The notes: generated by a model not told the origin, from the letters alone. A stretch of DNA of 64,000 nucleotides from Streptomyces rubradiris (GCF_016860525.1 NZ_BNEA01000015.1:1674001-1738000); one strand, 5' to 3'; counted from the stretch's first letter, positions 1 to 8,838 are shown. Numbers and translations are program-made.

Positions 1-11
1 CATGTAACGGA

Positions 12-30
12 CTTCAACGTTCTGTTGAAG
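12..30. promoter_or_regulatory. CTTCAAC-N5-GTTGAAG palindrome upstream of allR
   Basis: Perfect inverted repeat: CTTCAAC at 12-18, a 5-bp spacer, GTTGAAG at 24-30. Variants of the same 19-bp box occur before aceB (2505-2523), uraD (54993-55011) and the catalase gene (57741-57759), so it looks like an operator of the purine/glyoxylate gene set. It lies about 190 bp before allR and would be close to any divergent gene off the left edge. The binding protein is unknown. Confidence 0.6.
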
Positions 31-106
31 GAGTCTTCACTTCCCCTACTCCGTCGTCAAGGGGCACCCTTCGAGGTGGCATGCGAGGCACACCCGCTCT
101 GGACGT

Positions 107-142
107 TTCCACAAAGCGGAATTAGAATTCCAACAAGCAGAA
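107..142. promoter_or_regulatory. Tandem AllR-type operators before allR
   Basis: Two similar 15-mers, TTCCACAAAGCGGAA (107-121) and TTCCAACAAGCAGAA (128-142), start exactly 21 bp apart, two helical turns. The same pair geometry occurs before aceB, hyi, catalase and gcl. AllR, an IclR-family protein, is known to bind GGAA/TTCC palindromes at the allantoin and glyoxylate genes of Streptomyces coelicolor, so autoregulation of allR is the natural reading. Confidence 0.75.
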
Positions 143-221
143 CGTAGCTACGTACAAGCGGGGAGTCAACCGACTGCCGGGTAGGCTTCTGCTCTCCCGC
201 CAGTCCCGAAAGGAACGCGCC

Positions 222-1019
222 GTGCCGACGTCCAGCGCCAGCACCACCGACTCCGCCAAGCCCTCCGCCGCCGGCGGGGTGCAGTCCCTGGAGCGCGCCT
301 TCGACCTGCTCGAGCGGATGGCGGACGCGGGCGGCGAGGTGGGCCTGAGCGAACTGTCCGCGGCCAGCGGCCTGCCGCTGCCCACCATCCACCGGCTGAT
401 GCGCACACTGGTCGCCTGCGGCTATGTGCGCCAGCAGACCAACCGGCGCTACGCGCTCGGCCCCCGCCTGATCCGCCTCGGCGAGTCCGCCTCCCGGCTG
501 CTCGGCACCTGGGCCCGGCCGTATCTGGCCCGGCTGGTGGAGGAGACCGGCGAGACGGCCAACATGGCGCTGCTCGACGGCGACGAGATCGTGTACGTCG
601 CCCAGGTGCCGTCCAAGCACTCGATGCGGATGTTCACCGAGGTGGGCCGGCGGGTCCTGCCGCACTCCACCGGCGTCGGCAAGGCGCTGCTCGCCGGGGT
701 CCCGGACGACGAGGTGCGCGCGCTGCTGGCCCGCACCGGCATGCCCGCGGCCACCGAGAAGACCATCACCACGCCGGAGGGGTTCCTCTCGGCGCTGGAG
801 GAGGTGCGGCGGATGGGCTACGCGGTGGACGACAACGAGCAGGAGATCGGGGTGCGCTGTCTGGCGGTGTCCGTGCCCGACTCCCCCACGGCGGCGGCCA
901 TCTCCATCTCGGGGCCGGCCGGACGGGTCACGGAGACGGCCACGGAGAAGATCGTGCCCGTGCTCCAGCAGATCGCCCGCGAACTCTCCGCGGCCCTGGC
1001 CAGCCAGAACCAGGGATGA
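222..1019 (+). CDS. allR: IclR-family repressor, AllR-type
   Basis: Transcriptional regulator of 265 residues. The N-terminal winged helix-turn-helix lies at about residues 20-85 (AFDLLERMADAGG...LPTIHRLMRTLVACGYV), followed by the IclR effector-binding domain (TANMALLDGDEIVYVAQVPS, HSTGVGKALLA, GYAVDDNEQEIGVRCLAVSV). The GTG start has a GAAAGGA ribosome site 8 bases upstream. In streptomycetes AllR represses purine-ureide and glyoxylate genes and is relieved by allantoate or glyoxylate-type effectors. Assignment rests on the family, the nearby malate synthase and uricase/gcl genes, and the operators at 107-142 and four other promoters in the window. The effector cannot be read from sequence. 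Confidence 0.88.
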   Translation: MPTSSASTTDSAKPSAAGGVQSLERAFDLLERMADAGGEVGLSELSAASGLPLPTIHRLMRTLVACGYVRQQTNRRYALGPRLIRLGESASRLLGTWARPYLARLVEETGETANMALLDGDEIVYVAQVPSKHSMRMFTEVGRRVLPHSTGVGKALLAGVPDDEVRALLARTGMPAATEKTITTPEGFLSALEEVRRMGYAVDDNEQEIGVRCLAVSVPDSPTAAAISISGPAGRVTETATEKIVPVLQQIARELSAALASQNQG

Positions 1020-1317
1020 GCGGCTTACAGCCCCGGCCGGGCCGGTAGACCGACCGGCGCGGCGCGCGGGAGGTCGTCTTCGCGTCGCACGGCCGGGAGC
1101 CGATCCGTACGACGCTCCGGGGTGTCCACCTCGGGGGCGACAGCATGGACGCCCCCGGCACGTCGGCCGGAGCGGGAGTTCTCGTACCGGGGGACGTTTT
1201 CCTGGCCCGGATGAGACGCACCCCGGCCCGACGGCCGAGCACCCGCGGCCCGTACTCGTGCGCCCCGCCGGAACGGCGACGGAGCCCGGCCACGATCGGG
1301 GTCAGAGTCACGCCCGG
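1020..1317. other. Intergenic, no gene seen
   Basis: GC-rich spacer between the convergent allR and DUF5955 genes. Open frames run through it on both strands, but none has a plausible start site or recognisable protein. No clean terminator hairpin with a T-run was found. Confidence 0.5.
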
Positions 1318-1644
1318 TCAGCCGCGGGGCGGCTCGCCGAACAGGTCGACGGCGGCGCGCACCTGCGACAGTCCCCGGGCCAGCGCGCTCATCGAGCCGA
1401 TCGCGCCGGCGATCAGCAGCAGGGAGGCGCGCAGCCGCGGGATCTCCGGGACGCCTGCGGCGGCCATCGCGGCCAGGGCCGCCAGCTCGTCCTCGGCTAT
1501 CGCCCGGTCGGGGAAGTCCGCCCGTAACGCGGCGAGTTGGCGGCGCAGCCGGGACACGGCGGTACGCAATTCCGCCACTCTCGGGTCCTCGTCGACGCCG
1601 GTCACCGGCCTCTGCCCCAAGCTCCGCAACACAGCCCTCCCCAT
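1318..1644 (-). CDS. DUF5955-type small protein
   Basis: About 108 residues of unknown function, mostly alpha-helical. It has a basic, Leu-rich stretch (RVAELRTAVSRLRRQLAAL) that could form a coiled coil, then DRAIAEDELAALAAMAAAG and a hydrophobic helix (ASLLLIAGAIGSMSAL). It resembles the streptomycete DUF5955 family, recalled from memory and not searched. The ATG at 1642-1644 is the likely start, preceded by a weak AAGGG; a GTG further in (about 1605) is an alternative. It lies convergent to allR and divergent from the nucleotidyltransferase gene. Confidence 0.6.
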   Translation of the reverse strand: MGRAVLRSLGQRPVTGVDEDPRVAELRTAVSRLRRQLAALRADFPDRAIAEDELAALAAMAAAGVPEIPRLRASLLLIAGAIGSMSALARGLSQVRAAVDLFGEPPRG

Positions 1645-1848
1645 CGGCACGCCCTTGTGCGCGGGCCAGTAAACGCCACCTTCGGGCCCGAGCGCCACAG
1701 CGCGGACCGAAATTCAGCCCAACGGCACCGGCACCGCGCACGCGGCCGGATTCCGTCGCCACCGGCTCGCGGCAGCGCGGCCGGTTCGCGTCGCCGTCTG
1801 CCCGCGGGAACGCGGCCGGTTTCCGGCACCGCCGGGTATGCAGGAGCC

Positions 1849-2457
1849 ATGACGGAGAACCGGGAACTTCACGGGGAGGTCGCGGGGCTGCTGCTCGCCG
1901 CCGGCGGCGGCAGACGGCTCGGCGGACGCCCCAAGGCACTGCTGACACACCGGGGCCGGCCCCTGGTCGAGCACGCGGTGGGGGTGCTGCGCGCGGCCGG
2001 GTGCGGGCGGATCCACGTGGTGCTGGGCGCGGCGGCGGACGAGGTGCGGGCCCGCGCCGAACTGGTCGGCTGTGTGCTGGTGGACAACCCGGACTGGGCC
2101 GAGGGCATGGGCTCATCGCTGCGCGCGGGACTGGCCTCGCTCGCCGGCACGGGGGCGCGCGCGGCGCTGGCGGGCCTGGTCGACCAGCCCGGCATCGGAC
2201 CGGCCGCGGCGGCCCGGGTGCTGGGTGCCTACCGGGACGAGCGGTCGCTGGTCTCGGCCGCCTACGACGGGGTACGCGGCCATCCGGTGCTGTTCGGGGC
2301 GGCGCACTGGGCGGGCATCGCCGAGACGGCCACCGGCGACCGCGGGGCCCGGACCTATCTCCAGGCGCACCGGGCGGAGCTGCGGCTCGTGGAGTGCGGG
2401 GACGTGGCCGAGCCGTACGACATCGACACCGAGGCGGACCTGAGCCACCTTGAGTGA
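1849..2457 (+). CDS. MobA/MocA-like nucleotidyltransferase
   Basis: A 202-residue NTP-transferase fold protein. The N-terminal signature LLLAAGGGRRLGGRPKALL (residues about 11-29) is the nucleotide-binding loop of MobA/MocA-type molybdopterin nucleotidyltransferases. DNPDWAEGMGSSLRAGL and LVDQPG match the metal- and substrate-binding segments, and HPVLF follows. MocA proteins make the cytidylated molybdenum cofactor used by xanthine dehydrogenase. Since the gene sits beside allR and aceB, cofactor supply for purine oxidation is a reasonable inference. No AllR box was found directly upstream. The start is the ATG at 1849 with AGGAG before it. Confidence 0.75.
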   Translation: MTENRELHGEVAGLLLAAGGGRRLGGRPKALLTHRGRPLVEHAVGVLRAAGCGRIHVVLGAAADEVRARAELVGCVLVDNPDWAEGMGSSLRAGLASLAGTGARAALAGLVDQPGIGPAAAARVLGAYRDERSLVSAAYDGVRGHPVLFGAAHWAGIAETATGDRGARTYLQAHRAELRLVECGDVAEPYDIDTEADLSHLE

Positions 2458-2504
2458 ACGGGGTGGCACCCAGCGCCACCTTCGCTCGACTCAGAGAATC
2501 TCGA

Positions 2505-2559
2505 CGTCAACACACCATTGAAGTTCCACGATGAGGAAACTATTATCCACTGTTCAGAA
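2505..2559. promoter_or_regulatory. aceB promoter: TTCAAC-type box abutting tandem AllR boxes
   Basis: A degenerate copy of the first palindrome (CGTCAAC-ACACC-ATTGAAG, 2505-2523) is followed with no gap by TTCCACGATGAGGAA (2524-2538). A weaker second AllR box, ATCCACTGTTCAGAA, lies at 2545-2559, again 21 bp on. This block is 84-138 bp before the aceB start. The direct abutment of both operator types suggests either joint control or competition between two regulators. Confidence 0.65.
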
Positions 2560-2642
2560 GCGTCCGACCGCACAGTGGGCGCTGTCTGTCCTATTTCGTG
2601 CCTCTTGGCACCCGGTGCCACCGCTGAAGGAAGTGACAGCTC

Positions 2643-4268
2643 ATGTCCGCACCAGCGCCGTCCCCGCTGGCCATCGTCGACGCCGAGTCCCTGCCCCGGC
2701 AGGAGGAGGTCCTCACCGACGCGGCGCTCGCCTTCGTGGCGGAGCTGCACCGGCGGTTCACCCCGCGCCGTGACGAACTCCTCGCCCGCCGGGCCGAGCG
2801 CCGCGCCGAGATCGCCCGCACCTCCACCCTCGACTTCCTGCCGGAGACGGCCGCCATCCGCGCGGACGACTCCTGGAAGGTCGCCCCGGCCCCGGCCGCG
2901 CTGAACGACCGGCGCGTCGAGATCACCGGGCCCACCGACCGGAAGATGACCATCAACGCGCTCAACTCGGGCGCCCGGGTCTGGCTCGCCGACTTCGAGG
3001 ACGCCTCCGCACCCACCTGGGAGAACGTCGTCCTCGGCCAGCTCAACCTGATCGACGCCTACACCCGGAACATCGACTTCACCGACGAGCGCACCGGCAA
3101 GTCGTACGCGCTGCGGCCGAACGAGGAGCTGGCGACCGTCGTCATGCGTCCGCGCGGCTGGCACCTGACCGAGCGCCACCTCGTCGACGCCGACGGCACG
3201 CCGGTCCCCGGTGCCCTCGTCGACTTCGGCCTGTACTTCTTCCACAACGCCCAGCGGCTGCTCGACCTCGGCAAGGGTCCGTACTTCTACCTGCCCAAGA
3301 CCGAGTCGCACCTCGAAGCCCGGCTGTGGAACGAGGTGTTCGTCTTCGCCCAGGACTACGTCGGCATCCCGCAGGGCACCATCCGCGCCACCGTCCTGAT
3401 CGAGACGATCACGGCGGCGTACGAGATGGAGGAGATCCTCTACGAACTGCGCGACCACGCCTCCGGGCTGAACGCCGGCCGCTGGGACTACCTGTTCTCC
3501 ATCGTGAAGAACTTCCGTGACGGCGGCGCCAAGTTCGTCCTCCCGGACCGCAACGCGGTCACGATGACGGCCCCGTTCATGCGGGCGTACACCGAACTCC
3601 TGGTCCGCACCTGCCACAAGCGGGGTGCGCACGCCATCGGCGGCATGGCGGCCTTCATCCCGTCCCGCAAGGACCCGGAGGTCAACAAGGTGGCCTTCGA
3701 GAAGGTCCGCGCCGACAAGGACCGGGAGGCGAACGACGGTTTCGACGGCTCCTGGGTCGCCCACCCCGACCTGGTGCCCATCGCCATGGAGTCCTTCGAC
3801 AAGGTCCTCGGCGACAAGCCCAACCAGAAGGACCGGCTGCGCGAGGACGTGCGCGTGACGGCGGCCGACCTGATCGCCATCGACTCCCTCGACGCCAAGC
3901 CGACGTACGACGGCCTGGTCAACGCCGTCCAGGTCGGCATCCGTTACATCGAGGCCTGGCTGCGCGGGCTCGGCGCCGTCGCCATCTTCAACCTGATGGA
4001 GGACGCGGCCACCGCCGAGATCTCCCGCTCGCAGATCTGGCAGTGGATCAACGCCGGGGTCGAGTTCGCGGGCGGCGAGAAGGTCACCCCGGAGCTGGCC
4101 CGCAAGGTCGCCGCCGAGGAACTCGACGCCATCCGCAAGGAGATCGGCGAGGAGGCCTTCGCGGCCGGCCACTGGCAGGAGGCGCACGACCTGCTGCTCC
4201 AGGTGTCCCTGGACGAGGACTACGCCGACTTCCTCACCCTGCCGGCGTACGAGCGGCTGCGCGGCTGA
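2643..4268 (+). CDS. aceB: Malate synthase A
   Basis: 541 residues, the normal length for malate synthase isoform A. It condenses glyoxylate with acetyl-CoA to give malate and CoA. Recognisable segments are [19 protein letters not shown] (about residues 102-120), the catalytic-arginine region [48 protein letters not shown], and the C-terminal ARSQIWQW-like segment seen here as [12 protein letters not shown]. The ATG at 2643 has GAAGGAAG nearby. The AllR-type operators upstream place it in the ureide/glyoxylate regulon rather than a dedicated acetate regulon; no isocitrate lyase is present in the window. It ends at a strong hairpin. Confidence 0.95.
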   Translation: MSAPAPSPLAIVDAESLPRQEEVLTDAALAFVAELHRRFTPRRDELLARRAERRAEIARTSTLDFLPETAAIRADDSWKVAPAPAALNDRRVEITGPTDRKMTINALNSGARVWLADFEDASAPTWENVVLGQLNLIDAYTRNIDFTDERTGKSYALRPNEELATVVMRPRGWHLTERHLVDADGTPVPGALVDFGLYFFHNAQRLLDLGKGPYFYLPKTESHLEARLWNEVFVFAQDYVGIPQGTIRATVLIETITAAYEMEEILYELRDHASGLNAGRWDYLFSIVKNFRDGGAKFVLPDRNAVTMTAPFMRAYTELLVRTCHKRGAHAIGGMAAFIPSRKDPEVNKVAFEKVRADKDREANDGFDGSWVAHPDLVPIAMESFDKVLGDKPNQKDRLREDVRVTAADLIAIDSLDAKPTYDGLVNAVQVGIRYIEAWLRGLGAVAIFNLMEDAATAEISRSQIWQWINAGVEFAGGEKVTPELARKVAAEELDAIRKEIGEEAFAAGHWQEAHDLLLQVSLDEDYADFLTLPAYERLRG

Positions 4269-4285
4269 CCGTCACGGCCACGAGT

Positions 4286-4309
4286 GGGCCCGGGGGCTTC
4301 CCCGGGCCC
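4286..4309. terminator. Bidirectional terminator hairpin
   Basis: Perfect 10-bp stem GGGCCCGGGG (4286-4295) with CCCCGGGCCC (4300-4309) and a GCTT loop. It lies between the convergent aceB and HipA-like genes and can serve both. Confidence 0.8.
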
Positions 4310-4325
4310 TTCGCCGTGTCCCGGC

Positions 4326-5240
4326 TCAGCCCAGATGTGCCGACCAGTCCTGCTCGGCCGCCGGCTTGCCGTGCAGGTCGGGGACGCGCTTCAGCCAGTC
4401 CGGGCGGCCCGCCTGGGTCCGGGCCGCGCGGGCGGCCTCCTCGGCCGCCAGCTGTTCGCGGCTCGGGAAGTCGGTGGGCAGCCACTCGGCCGAGAGCCGC
4501 ACCCGGTCCAGCAGATAGCCGACGTAGGCGTCCCGGACGTCGTCGGGCGTGGCGAAGGCGGCGTCCTCGGCGAGCCAGGCGTCCGGCACCTCGGCGACGA
4601 TCCCGCGCAGCAGCTCCTCGGTCACCCGGGGCGCGAGCTCCGCGTCGGCGGCGCGCACATCGGGGCCGTAGTGGCCGAGGGCGTGGTGCCGGAAGTCGTA
4701 CCGCCGACCCGGGGTCGTGGTGTCCCAGCGGTGGTGGAAGACGAGCGCGGCACCGTGGTCGATGAGCCACAGCCGGGCCGGCGCGGTGCCGAGCGTGGGC
4801 CAGACCATCAGGTTGGAGCTGTGAACCGTACGGTCGACGTTGACGGTCAGCGCGTCCAGCCAGACGATCCGGCCGGCCTCCAGCGGGTCCACCGGGAAGG
4901 TCCGGGCGATCTCCGGCGTGAAGTCCCGAGCCCCCGGCAGATAGTCCATCCCGAGATTCACCCCCGCGCTGGCACCGTGCAGATCCCGCACCTCCTGGTG
5001 CGGCTCGGCGGCGGCGATGGCGGGGTCGAAGCGCACGAGCACCAGCTCGGGAAAGCGCAGCCCGAGCGCCCGGGCGAGTTCCCCGACGATCACCTCGGCG
5101 ACCAGCGCCTTGTGCCCCTGCGCGGAGCCGGTGAACTTGACGACATACGTGCCGAGATCATCGGCCTCTACGACACCGGGGACGGAGCCGCCGGAGCGGA
5201 GGGGCTGGATGTAGCGGGTGGCGGTGACTTCTCTCAGCAT
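4326..5240 (-). CDS. HipA-family kinase-like protein
   Basis: 304 residues from the ATG at 5240, which has GGGGAG just upstream. The sequence has the phosphotransferase features of HipA-like kinases: TYVVKFTGSAQGHKALVAE near residue 30 (substrate or ATP lysine region), WLDALTVNVDRTVHSSNLM (catalytic loop with N-x-D-R), and LWLIDHGAAL (DFG-like metal site). No HipB-type antitoxin gene adjoins it, so a toxin-antitoxin role is not supported. Such solitary HipA-like proteins are common in streptomycetes and their substrates are unknown. Confidence 0.7.
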   Translation of the reverse strand: MLREVTATRYIQPLRSGGSVPGVVEADDLGTYVVKFTGSAQGHKALVAEVIVGELARALGLRFPELVLVRFDPAIAAAEPHQEVRDLHGASAGVNLGMDYLPGARDFTPEIARTFPVDPLEAGRIVWLDALTVNVDRTVHSSNLMVWPTLGTAPARLWLIDHGAALVFHHRWDTTTPGRRYDFRHHALGHYGPDVRAADAELAPRVTEELLRGIVAEVPDAWLAEDAAFATPDDVRDAYVGYLLDRVRLSAEWLPTDFPSREQLAAEEAARAARTQAGRPDWLKRVPDLHGKPAAEQDWSAHLG

Positions 5241-5474
5241 CGTCTCCCCAGCAGTCCGTCGATGGCGGCACGCCTCCTGCTCCCGGCCTCCGGCATGAAG
5301 TGAGCATAGTAACGAAGGGTGACAGCCGGGGCCCAAGTCCCGGCGCCGACGACGTGGTGAGTGGATGGGCGGGCCGGTCTGCGCGTATCCGGGCCGGGCT
5401 CGTCCGGCTTCGCGATGACCGGTTGCCCGGGATCGCCGAACCGGGTACGCGGCGGCCCCGCGCGGCCCGAGAGC

Positions 5475-6068
5475 TCAGGGCGTGTCTCCCGGCCCGGCGG
5501 AGGAGGCCCCTGCCGAGGCGCGCTGTTGGAGTCTGCGGAGTGTGAGCTCGCCCCAGCGGAGGTTCTCGCGTTCGAAGGACATGCCGCGCAGCAGGGTCAG
5601 GTAGGGGCCGATCCGTTCGGCTTCCGCGAAGTAGTCGTCCTCGCTCCGGCCTTGCAGGAGCCGCTCGCGAAGGCGCTCGTAGCGGGCGAGCTTGTCCGCC
5701 GCGTGCCTCATGCGGTCCCGTACCGCGGCGCGGACGGCCTCGATGTCGCCGAAGTCGGCGCACTGGACCTTGACCAGGAGTTCGTCCCTGATCGCCGTGG
5801 GCTTGCGGGGCGGTTCGGCGACGTAGGCGCGGACGGCGGCCAGGCCGGCGTCGGTGAGGGAGAAAAGACGCTTGTTGGGGCGGCGTTCCTGCTCGACGAC
5901 CCGGGCGGCGACGAGTCCCTCGCTCTCCATGCGCTCCAGCTCGCGATAGAGCTGTTGCGGCGTGGTCGTCCAGAAGTTGGCGACGGACGCGTCGAACTCC
6001 TTGGCGAGGTCGTATCCCGATGCCTCGCGTTCCAGCAGGGCGGCCATGACCGCGTTGCGCAATGCCAT
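5475..6068 (-). CDS. PadR-family transcriptional regulator
   Basis: 197 residues. Residues 1-85 form the PadR winged helix (MALRNAVMAALLEREASGYDLAKEF...PQQLYRELERMESEGLV, then RRLFSLTDAG-like KRLFSLTDAGLAAV). The C-terminal helical region (about 95-185) is of the Vir_act_alpha_C dimerisation type. It is divergent from the NTF2-like gene at 6191, which it probably represses together with itself. A perfect palindrome at 6168-6181 is the best operator candidate. The ligand is unknown. Confidence 0.85.
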   Translation of the reverse strand: MALRNAVMAALLEREASGYDLAKEFDASVANFWTTTPQQLYRELERMESEGLVAARVVEQERRPNKRLFSLTDAGLAAVRAYVAEPPRKPTAIRDELLVKVQCADFGDIEAVRAAVRDRMRHAADKLARYERLRERLLQGRSEDDYFAEAERIGPYLTLLRGMSFERENLRWGELTLRRLQQRASAGASSAGPGDTP

Positions 6069-6167
6069 CGCATCACGGTAGCGCGCGGGTGATTACTCGA
6101 AAAAGTGACTAGCTGAGGAGGTGGACAGCGTGAGCCACCCGCCCATACTCTCTCAGGCACCTATTCG

Positions 6168-6181
6168 CATAGTTGACTATG
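6168..6181. promoter_or_regulatory. Palindrome CATAGTTGACTATG, probable PadR operator
   Basis: Perfect inverted repeat CATAGT-TG-ACTATG whose last base is the first base of the GGAGG ribosome site (6181-6185) of the next gene. A protein bound here would block both transcription and ribosome access. The divergent PadR gene supplies the likely binder. Confidence 0.55.
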
Positions 6182-6190
6182 GAGGACGGA

Positions 6191-6592
6191 GTGCATCCGT
6201 TCCGTCAGGCTGTCGAGAACCGTGACCACGCGGCCGTCGAGGCCCTCCTCGCCGAGAACGTGGTCTTCACCAGCCCGATAGCCTTCAAGCCGTATCCGGG
6301 CAAGGCGATCACCGCCGCGATCCTGCGCGGTGTGCTGCGCGTCCTCCAGGACTTCGCCTACGTCCGTGAGATCGCCGGCCCCGACGGCCGTGACCACGCC
6401 TTCGTCTTCACCGCCACCATCGACGGCAGGCAGATCCAGGGCTGCGACTTCCTCCACTTCGACGAGAAAGGCAAGATCGACGACTTCACCGTCATGGTCC
6501 GTCCGCTCTCCGCCGCCAAGGCCCTCTCCGAAGCCATGGGCGCCCAGTTCGACCGGATCACCCGCGAAGCCACCGAGGTGGCCGGCCGCTGA
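6191..6592 (+). CDS. NTF2-like / SnoaL-like protein
   Basis: 133 residues. The GTG at 6191 is chosen because GGAGG sits at 6181-6185; the in-frame TTG (6173) and ATG (6179) lack a ribosome site. The protein has the cone-shaped NTF2 fold pattern: HPFRQAVENRDHAAVEALLAENVVFTSP, RGVLRVLQDFAYVREIAG, HAFVFTATIDGRQIQGCDFLHFDEKGKIDDFTVMVRPL. This family includes small-molecule isomerases, cyclases and ligand-binding proteins. No specific reaction can be named. Control by the adjacent PadR protein suggests a response to an aromatic or xenobiotic compound. Confidence 0.75.
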   Translation: MHPFRQAVENRDHAAVEALLAENVVFTSPIAFKPYPGKAITAAILRGVLRVLQDFAYVREIAGPDGRDHAFVFTATIDGRQIQGCDFLHFDEKGKIDDFTVMVRPLSAAKALSEAMGAQFDRITREATEVAGR

Positions 6593-6722
6593 CCGGCGGC
6601 GCCGGCCCGACCACCGTCACCGCGGCTCCGGCGCGCCGGTCGGCCCGCCCGCAGCCGTGGGCAAGGCACCTTGCGGGGAGGCCGCGGGCGCGTACCGGCT
6701 CGGTTCGCCGTCATGAAGCCGT

Positions 6723-6753
6723 ACGCCGACGCGCGGGGTGTGCGCGTCGGCGT
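6723..6753. terminator. Terminator hairpin after griH and the NTF2-like gene
   Basis: Perfect 12-bp stem ACGCCGACGCGC (6723-6734) with GCGCGTCGGCGT (6742-6753), loop 7 nt, between two convergent genes and 20 bp from the griH stop codon. Confidence 0.75.
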
Positions 6754-6772
6754 GGCTTCCGTGCGGCCGGTC

Positions 6773-7879
6773 CTACTTCTCCAGGCAGAACTCGTTGATC
6801 GGGTAGCCCACGTGGCGGTCGGCGGTGGGGAGGTAGCCGAGCACCTTGTCGCCCGGCTTGAGTTCGGTGCTGTTGAGCACCGCGCCGCCGGGGCCGAGGA
6901 CGCGGACGTGCCAGTCGTCCTGCAGGACCAGGTTGACCTTCTGCCCGTTCGGCGCCACCGCGTCGATGGAGATGAGCGGACGGGACTCGATCTTCACCCG
7001 GCCGACGGTGACCACGCGGGTCTGTCCCTTGACGTCCACCGCGAGCAGCTTGCTGCCCGTCTTCAGCTCGCTGAGGTAGTTGGTCCGGCCGCCCTCGCCC
7101 GCCACGGTGTACGAGTGGATGGCGCCGGCGTTGACCCGGAACGGACGGGTGGGCATGTAGGGCAGCGGGTGCGTCTCGCTGACGCACAGGATCATGCCCT
7201 TGGAGTGCGAGCCGACCAGGATGCCCTCGTCCTCACGGAAGTGCGAGCAGGTGTCCACGCAGGCCCGCTCGCCCATGCCGATGTGCGATGTCTCGGTGAT
7301 CTCCAGCTCCACCAGGGCCAGTTCCCCGGGCTGCGCCTCGGCGGCGGCCTTGAGCGCCGTGGCGTCGCCGACCGCGGCGGGCGCCATCATCACGCCGTCG
7401 CTGCCGTGCTCCAGCACGCCGAAGATGATCTCGGCCTCCTCGACGTCCGCGGCGACCGTGATGATGGAGCCGGTGGCCTCGGCCGCGGCGGCGATCACGA
7501 TCTCCAGCGGGATCTTGGTCGGGTCACGGAAGAGCAGCAGGCTCCAGCGTTCCGTCCGGGCCGCCTCACAGGCGTCCTCCAGGGTCGGGGCGTCGATGAT
7601 CTCGACGAACCGGCCGAACTCGACGGCCGGGTGGGTCTTGGCCAACTCCGCCTTGCGGCCGATCAGTTCGGGGCCGAGGATCACGACGTCCGCCGCCCCC
7701 AGCTCGGAGGGCAGCTCCTTGCCCTGCGGGAGGAGCACCTTCTTGACGGTGGGCGGAAGCCCTTTGAAGTCGGCCGGGTTGGCGGACACGATGCCGTCGA
7801 CCCGCTGATGGACGGCCTCCTCCACGATGGCCTTCTTGGCGCCCTTGGTCGCGCGCACGTCGAGCCAGCACAGCTTCAT
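6773..7879 (-). CDS. griH: GriH-like 3-amino-4-hydroxybenzoate synthase (DHQ synthase II family)
   Basis: 368 residues, matching archaeal-type 3-dehydroquinate synthase II and GriH of grixazone biosynthesis. GriH converts the C7 amino-sugar-like product of GriI into 3,4-AHBA in a Mn-dependent, NAD-independent cyclisation. Conserved stretches are KLCWLDVRATKGAKKAIVEEA at the N-terminus, LLLFRDPTKIPLEIVIA, GVLEHGSDGVMMAP, GMGERACVDTCSHFREDEGILVGSHSKGM (a Cys/His-rich family signature), and PTRPFRVNAGAIHSYTVAGEGGRTNYLSELK. The start has AGGAG upstream. It follows the GriI homologue in the same orientation; the pair is diagnostic for a 3,4-AHBA pathway rather than for the shikimate pathway. Confidence 0.9.
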   Translation of the reverse strand: MKLCWLDVRATKGAKKAIVEEAVHQRVDGIVSANPADFKGLPPTVKKVLLPQGKELPSELGAADVVILGPELIGRKAELAKTHPAVEFGRFVEIIDAPTLEDACEAARTERWSLLLFRDPTKIPLEIVIAAAAEATGSIITVAADVEEAEIIFGVLEHGSDGVMMAPAAVGDATALKAAAEAQPGELALVELEITETSHIGMGERACVDTCSHFREDEGILVGSHSKGMILCVSETHPLPYMPTRPFRVNAGAIHSYTVAGEGGRTNYLSELKTGSKLLAVDVKGQTRVVTVGRVKIESRPLISIDAVAPNGQKVNLVLQDDWHVRVLGPGGAVLNSTELKPGDKVLGYLPTADRHVGYPINEFCLEK

Positions 7880-7985
7880 GAGACGAACTCCTAGGAAAGG
7901 GGTCCCGGCGTGGCCGGGTGACAGAAAAAGGGGGAGCGGTTCGCGCGGTGGCGGAACGCCGGCCGCGCGGCGTCGGGTCGGCGGG

Positions 7986-8804
7986 TCAGCGCACGCCGGT
8001 CAGCTCGTGGCGCGGGCCGGGCACCCGGGCCGGTTCCTCGTGGATGATGCGGGCGAGCCGCCGGGCGGTGGCCCCGGGGGCCGGTGCCTGGAACACATTG
8101 CGGCCCATCGCCACACCGGCCGCGCCCGCCGCCAGGGCCCGGCCGACGTAGGCGTCCAGGGCGTCGGGGTCGCTCTGCCGGGGCCCGCCGACGACGACGA
8201 TCGGGATGGGGCAGGACCGGGTGATGTCGGCCATCGCCCCCGGGTCCTCGACGGCCAGGGTCTTCACGATGTCCGCGCCCAGGTCCGCGGCGAGACCGGC
8301 GGCGTGGGCGACGAGGGCCGGGTCACGGGGTTCGGTGATCTGCGGGCCGCGTGGGTACATCATCGCCATCAGCGGCACGTTCCAGCGGTCGCAGGCGTCG
8401 GCGACCCGCGCCATGTCGGCGATCTGCTGCTTCTCCTCCAACGAGCCGAGGTTGACGTGGACGCTGACCGCGTCGGCGCCCATCCGCAGGCTCTCCTCGA
8501 CGTCCGCGACCAGGTACTTGGCGTGCGGATCGGGTGCGTGCACGGTGCTGGCGCTGAGGTGGACGATCAGTGAGGTCCGGTTGAACCTCGCGGGATCGAC
8601 CTGGCGCAGTCCGCCCTTGTGCAGAACGACGGCGTCGACGTGGTTGTCGGCCAACTCGCCCACCAGCCGGTCGAGTCCGGCGGGGGCGACGAGAGGCCCG
8701 TCGGTGACCGAGTGGTCGAGCGGAACGATGAACAGGCGCCCGGCGTGATGGCGGTGCAGGCGCTGCAGCCTGACCGAACGGGCGAACGCCGTGTGAAGCG
8801 GCAC
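7986..8804 (-). CDS. griI: GriI-like aldolase, first enzyme of 3,4-AHBA synthesis
   Basis: 272 residues from the GTG at 8804, chosen because GAGGAGG lies just before it; an upstream ATG (8822) has no ribosome site. Class I FbaB/DeoC-type TIM barrel: RLFIVPLDHSVTDG at the N-terminus, GADAVSVHVNLGS, RWNVPLMAMMYPRG, GADIVKTL (Schiff-base lysine segment), IPIVVVGGPRQ and AGAAGVAMGRNVFQ (phosphate-binding end). GriI condenses L-aspartate semialdehyde with dihydroxyacetone phosphate. It heads the operon with griH about 100 bp downstream. A long leader carries a repeat array and an inverted repeat shared with the AvrD operon. Confidence 0.9.
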   Translation of the reverse strand: MPLHTAFARSVRLQRLHRHHAGRLFIVPLDHSVTDGPLVAPAGLDRLVGELADNHVDAVVLHKGGLRQVDPARFNRTSLIVHLSASTVHAPDPHAKYLVADVEESLRMGADAVSVHVNLGSLEEKQQIADMARVADACDRWNVPLMAMMYPRGPQITEPRDPALVAHAAGLAADLGADIVKTLAVEDPGAMADITRSCPIPIVVVGGPRQSDPDALDAYVGRALAAGAAGVAMGRNVFQAPAPGATARRLARIIHEEPARVPGPRHELTGVR

Positions 8805-8838
8805 AGCGAGTCCTCCTCGCATGGGGGTCGGGTCCTCA

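Noticed and set aside
1..3. CAT at the left edge as the start codon of a minus-strand gene such as allantoinase
   Set aside because: Gene order elsewhere makes it plausible, but no ribosome site lies in the following bases and no coding sequence is visible.
2355..4187. 610-residue minus-strand frame
   Set aside because: Antisense of malate synthase, whose conserved motifs are clear.
4326..5240. HipBA toxin-antitoxin system
   Set aside because: No HipB-like HTH antitoxin gene lies next to the HipA-like gene.
6773..7879. Shikimate-pathway 3-dehydroquinate synthase
   Set aside because: The type II enzyme paired with a GriI-type aldolase, copper oxidase and SARP points to 3,4-AHBA; shikimate genes are absent.
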